This document shows, one piece after another, positions 60,061 to 64,000 of a DNA stretch of 64,000 bases. The stretch covers positions 30,284,480 through 30,348,479 of the forward strand of contig JALIGW010000005.1 of the NCBI GenBank assembly GCA_023053685.1. The letters run 5' to 3'. Below the pieces are notes generated by a model. That model saw nothing but the letters and a program-made list of their open reading frames with translations, made no database searches and was not told the origin of the DNA. Source of the DNA: Diadophis punctatus similis (Eukaryota; Chordata; Lepidosauria; Squamata; Dipsadidae). The position numbers and the translations under genes are program-made. How positions within the stretch are numbered: position 1 is the stretch's first letter; every line of letters begins with the position of its first letter.

Positions 60061-60065
60061 ATTAT

Positions 60066-60286
60066 TGAGAGCCAGTTTGATGTAATAATACTAGAAACTA
60101 GGAGATTGTGAGTTCTAATCCCAACTTTAAAACATGAAACCAGTTGAATGAGCTTGGCCCAGTCACTTTCTCTCTCTCAACCCTAGGAAGAAGGCAATGG
60201 CAAAACAGTTCCGGAAAACTTTGTCAAGAAAATTGCAGGGACTTGTCCAGGCAGCCCCCAGGAGTCAACTCATAAATATTTAAATT
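60066..60286 (+). mobile_element. tRNA-derived SINE, second type
   Basis: Starts GAGAGCCAGTTTGATGTA, has a degenerate B box (GAGTTCTAATCCC) and continues with GCTTGGCCCAGTCAC and GGAAGGCAATGGC-type motifs (here GAAGAAGGCAATGGCAAAAC). This matches squamate tRNA SINEs with GCCAGTTTGGTGTAGTGG heads. Distinct from the SINE at 20944. Confidence 0.65.
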
Positions 60287-60480
60287 GAACCTGGATTCCC
60301 ACCATATCGGGAGGGGGGGTTTCTGGCATTAATCTACACTGACACCAGATGCAATAGCAAAGAAATGTTGTGGGCCATATTACCTTGTAGCAGCTCAAGC
60401 ATCCTTTATTTTTTGCACTTAAACATCAGAAATAACATATTGCCCAGTTGTGTGTGCGTATGCTTTTTCATGTCAAGATA

Positions 60481-61301
60481 CAGGTTGTCCTCGACTTACA
60501 ACAGTTCATTTAGTGACTTTTCAAAGTTACAACGGCAGTGGAAAAAAGTGACTTATGATTTTTTTTATACTTACCACCATTGCAGCATCCCATGTTCACG
60601 TGATCAAAATCCAGACTCTTGGCATCTGACTCATATTTATGACAGTTGCAGTGTCCTGAGGTCATCTTTTGCAACCTTCTGACAAGCAAAATCAATGGGG
60701 AAGCCAGATGCACTTACCGTATTTTTCGGAGTATAAGACGCACCTTTTTCCCCCTAAAAGAGGCTGAAAATTTGGGTGTGCTTTATACTCCGAATGTAGC
60801 TTTTTTGAAACTTTTTCCCCCGGCTCTTCCTGTCTTGTTTTCATTGCTATTCCCTCCAAAAAAGGTTTTTTCAGCCCTAACGAGGTGCTAACGCTTTTCC
60901 CTGCTTGCATGATTTTTTTCATTCCTACTACCTCTGAAGAAGTGTTTTTCCAGCCCTAAGTCTTTGCAGGCTTGTTTTCATTGCTATTCCCTCTGAAAAA
61001 GGTTTTTTTCAGCCCTAACCAGGGGATAAAATAATGTGTTGAAGCTGACCAGGTTAAGGACGCTAGTCAGATGAATACCTGGTAGATAGATTCCCCCCCA
61101 AAAAAACTAAGGTGCGCTTTATACTCCGGAGCGTCTTATACTCCGAAAAATACAGTAACTGTGTTACTAATTTAACACCTCCAGTGATTCACTTAACAAC
61201 TGCAGCTGGAAAGTTCATAAAGTGAGGCAAAACTCACTTAACAAATGTCTCACTTAACAAAATTTTGGGCTCAATTGTGGTTGTAAGTCAAGGACTCCCT
61301 G
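60481..61301. mobile_element. Tigger/pogo-like element (CTTAC-ended family, copy 2), hosting a nested MITE
   Basis: Termini CAGGTTGTCCTCGACTTAC and GTAAGTCAAGGACTCCCTG, flanked by TA (60479-60480, 61302-61303). Without the nested insertion (60717-61155) it is about 380 bp. Subterminal pairs such as TCACTTAACAA match copy 1 at 28752. Confidence 0.85.
60717..61155. mobile_element. TA-flanked MITE, CCGTATTTTTCGG family (copy 3), nested
   Basis: A 439-bp element with termini CCGTATTTTTCGGAGTATAA and TTATACTCCGAAAAATACAG, flanked by TA (60715-60716, 61156-61157). The interior repeats the TTTTTCAGCCCTAA units of copy 1. It lies entirely inside the element at 60481-61301, so it inserted later. Confidence 0.9.
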
Positions 61302-61303
61302 TA

Positions 61304-61911
61304 CTGTGGCTTTTACCATCAATTTATCCTTTAGCATTCATTTTATGCTGATCAGTTTGGGACATAATTCAAGATGTGCTTTGGGAGGGGGACTGGAATG
61401 GACTCAAGGGGATTTATATCTGAGTAAATTTAAAACGAGGAGGTTGATCAGTTCTAAGCCATACTGATATATGTGAGAGTAAATCCCCCTGAACACAATA
61501 CGCCTTCTGAGAAATGTACCTAATATTGTTTTTTCCACTGTTTCCCAGGATATTTGTAGACTTGACTTTCTCTTCCTGCTCTTCAGTAAATGTCAAAAGA
61601 TCTGTAAATATTGAGAAGCTAACTTGAGTTTTGTTGTATGTGTGCACAGAGATAAAACTTAAGATTTTTAAAATCTAGTTTGCATTTTTTTTTTAGATTT
61701 TGGGGATATTTTGGGAGGGGGAGATTCTCTGTATAAGTAGAAACTGTGTGAAAATAGCTGACAGTTCTCTGCTAGAGCCATCTGTCATGTAGTTTTGACA
61801 TATGTTTGATTTGTTTATTCAGGACTGAAGTGTAAATTGATACATTGAAGTAATGTTTGGCTTTAGCAATTAGTGAGTATCTGAACAGCTACAAGAAGTA
61901 CATGCCTGCAC
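61304..61911. other. Intergenic sequence, no recognised element
   Basis: AT-rich. A short helix-like open stretch on the minus strand (about 61560-61620) was considered as an exon and rejected. Confidence 0.4.
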
Positions 61912-62078
61912 CAGCGGTGGGTTGCTCCCGGTTCGGACCAGTTCTTAGAACTGGTAGCGCTGGCGGTGGGAGGCTCCGCCCACCCGCCCGGGACACTTCT
62001 GCGCAGAAGCAGAAGCATCACACGCGTGTGTGAGTGCGTGCGCAAACCGGTAGTAAAGGGTTTTAGAACCCACTACTG
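61912..62078. mobile_element. hAT-type MITE (CAGAGGTGGGTTC family, copy 3)
   Basis: A shorter copy with CAGCGGTGGGTTG and GAACCCACTACTG ends and a CGGTTCGGACC interior as in copies 1 and 2. No convincing target duplication was found, so the ends are approximate. Confidence 0.6.
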
Positions 62079-62502
62079 GGTCCCGCACACACTTTCCTAA
62101 GCCTGATAAAAGGACCATTTCAAAGGAATGGTCATGCACAGAAAATCCTACCCACTTTCTTCACACATACGCAACACCCAACAGAAAGATTATGAGGTTG
62201 GTTTCATCCAGCTCTTTGTTTACTTGGCATGGTTTACTCTCAAGTCTACCTAATTCAGAAAAAATTCATCGATGCTCATGAGGACCAGCAACTTAATTCA
62301 GTACCCCCTACCTTGTTGTTCACCATATTGTTGGATAGTGAGGGCAATGGTGGCCGGGGGTGCATGAATTTAAGTAACAGGGTTAAAAGCCATCTGTTGG
62401 CCAAACTAATTAAATTAATGTGTTTAAGGTTGCAGCCCTAGCAAACATGCTGCCACTCTGCTCCTAATCCCCAAACTTGGGATAGATGTGATAGTGGAGA
62501 AC

Positions 62503-62649
62503 ATTGGTTGACTCAGCCTTCCATCTTTCAGAGGTGGGTAAAAGGAGGACCCAAATTGTTGGGGGCAATATGCTGACTCTTTAAACCACTTAGAGAGGGG
62601 TGTAAAGCACTGTGAAGCAGCATATAAGTCTAAGTGCTATTGCTATTGC
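62503..62649 (+). mobile_element. Truncated squamate SINE
   Basis: Matches the 3' two thirds of the SINE at 20944-21175 (GGTTGACTCAGCCTTCCATC to CTAAGTGCTATTGCTATT). The tRNA-like head is missing. Confidence 0.82.
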
Positions 62650-62889
62650 AATGTGTTCCCTTCCGTTTTCACAAAAGGTATTTATTAACTTGTCTTGTTT
62701 GCTTCTGCTATCAATGTTTTGGAAATTTGAAAAAAAAGTGTGCTATGGCCAACTACCTGCAGCAAGGACGCCATCCCTAATCATTTACGTTGATATAATT
62801 CGTAAGATAAAAGGGGCTATGCATGCTTTGCTCTTGAATGGATAATTTAACTGCCTGTGACATTTATCCAATACTTGATAGCAACAGTC

Positions 62890-64000
62890 AATGCAAGCCA
62901 GCGGGGAGTTACCTTTGAAACAGCTGAAGCCTCAAGAGCACCGCGCTTGCCCCTCCTCTCACCCTGTTACAAACCCCGGCCAAGGGGCTTTCTCCCCGAG
63001 ATTGGCTGCTTTGCTCCCTTGCGCGCCTGGAAACGCGCGCAGGCTGGCCGTGGGAAGGGCGCCTGAAAGTTTCCTTGGCAAACGGTAAAGGCAGGGACGC
63101 GCTCAAGTGGCAAAAAAAGCGAAAGGGAGTCGCCTTCCGGCAAAAGCGCTCGCTTGCTGGGAAGGGTCTACACAAGGACGAGAGTCGAGGACTGTCAGGA
63201 GAGAGAGTCCTGAGCGCGAACCAATTTCTCCAAACCCACGGCTCCTTCGGCTTATAACTAAAGCTCCATTGAGATTTTCTTTCTTTCTTTCTTTTCTCTT
63301 TCTTTTCTTTCTTTCTTTCTTTCTCTTCCATCCATCCATCCATCCATCCATCTTTGATTTATAACACCGCCTCTCCTTCCCCGCCCGGTTGGTACTAAAG
63401 CTCCCTCCCGCGTCTACTCGCGAACGAACGTGGCTTGGTTTTTTGTTTTTGTTTTTGATGGCGACTGTGTGAAACCCAACCGAGCGCAGGAAAAACTTTT
63501 TCGGGGACGGGAGACGACGAGAGCCGGCGCTTTTGCCTTCTCCGACCCTGCCCCGTTCAGTCCAGCGGAGGGACTTTACTCCCGGGGAAGCGAGAGCGGT
63601 TTGGCTGTGCGCAAGAGCTGCACCTGCTGGAGCGCTTTCTCCGGCGGGATCGAGAGCCCAGTCCGTTGCGCGTGTCTCTTCGTCCAATAGAGGGGGCGAC
63701 TGGAGCGCGTCGAGAAACGCCGGCGGCGCTACAAAAAAAAAGGTTTTTTGCTCCGGAGGCTTCGGTGGGGCTGGCCGCCTTCCTAGTGCCTTTCTCCAAT
63801 AATCGAGCGCGGACCCAGCTAATTGGGCGCTGATCCTGAAAGGCTGCAGGTTTGGGGAGGTGAATAAAAGTCCCTCCAGAGAAGGCGGAGGGACCCCTTG
63901 GGCTAACCCGGGGGGTCGCCCGCAGACTTGGAGGCGGCTATAAAGGAGACCGGCGGCGGGTCGTCGGACGGCAGCGGGACTGGGAAACCAACCTTTGGAT
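62890..64000 (+). promoter_or_regulatory. CpG-rich promoter region, candidate GFRA1 5' end
   Basis: The composition turns abruptly GC- and CpG-rich from about 62890 to the window edge. Near the right end are a CCAAT motif (CGTCCAATAG, about 63682) and a TATA-like CTATAAAGG at about 63939-63947, followed by GC-rich DNA. A plus-strand transcription start would be about 25-30 bp further. No convincing coding exon is visible. In human, GFRA1 is divergent from CCDC172 at about 50 kb, which fits distance and orientation here. The gene name is therefore a synteny inference and not a sequence match. Confidence 0.55.
63265..63352. repeat. (TTTC)n and (CCAT)n microsatellites
   Basis: TTTC units (about 63277-63326) followed by CCAT units (63328-63351), interrupting the CpG-rich region. 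Confidence 0.9.

Noticed and set aside
61414..61647. Minus-strand frame with FTEEQEEKVK, a possible CCDC172 exon 1
   Set aside because: The similarity is short, no donor in the required phase exists, and the segment at 7701-7623 matches far better with correct phase and donor.
62909..63802. Long frames (up to 194 codons) in the right-end CpG region
   Set aside because: They run through TTTC/CCAT microsatellites and lack domain features. CpG-rich DNA has few stop codons, so length alone is no support.

Overview
The window looks like chromosomal DNA from a squamate reptile, most likely a snake. It is AT-rich and intron-rich, with no prokaryote-like gene packing. It carries CR1/L2-type LINEs, tRNA-derived SINEs of the squamate type, a long GATA array, many hAT- and Tc1-type DNA elements, and LTR elements. 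The species assignment is inferred from repeat content and was not tested.

Left end (1-7.7 kb): the first four coding exons of a host gene on the minus strand, recognised as CCDC172 (a small coiled-coil protein). Exons lie at 7701-7623, 6753-6668, 4259-4143 and 3301-3136, with compatible reading phases and GT/AG borders. The remaining exons lie beyond the left edge. Exon 1 sits between the arms of an inverted repeat of about 200 bp.

Middle (8-62.8 kb): a gene-poor intergenic interval filled with transposons. The main items are two L2-type LINEs in opposite orientation (9.5-14.1 kb nearly full length, 45.4-48.8 kb 5'-truncated); a 5' fragment of a Ty3/Gypsy-type element with LTR and gag (34.8-36.3 kb); a SYNCRIP (hnRNP Q) retropseudogene split by a LINE (42.0-44.6 kb); a CR1 split by a second LINE (39.6-40.5 kb); a young Tc1 element with 222-bp inverted repeats (51.7-53.4 kb); two solo-LTR candidates; and at least ten hAT-type non-autonomous elements with recognisable 8-bp target duplications. 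Several of these hAT elements contain large internal palindromes.

Right end (62.9-64.0 kb): a CpG-rich, promoter-like region with a TATA-like box on the plus strand near the edge. In human, GFRA1 lies head-to-head with CCDC172 about 50 kb away. Position and orientation here therefore suggest the GFRA1 promoter or first exon, but no GFRA1 coding sequence is visible.

Apart from CCDC172 and possibly the right-end promoter, no working host gene was found. No wholly new system is evident. The most unusual structures are the foldback hAT elements, the start-codon hairpin of the Gypsy gag, and the inverted repeat around CCDC172 exon 1.
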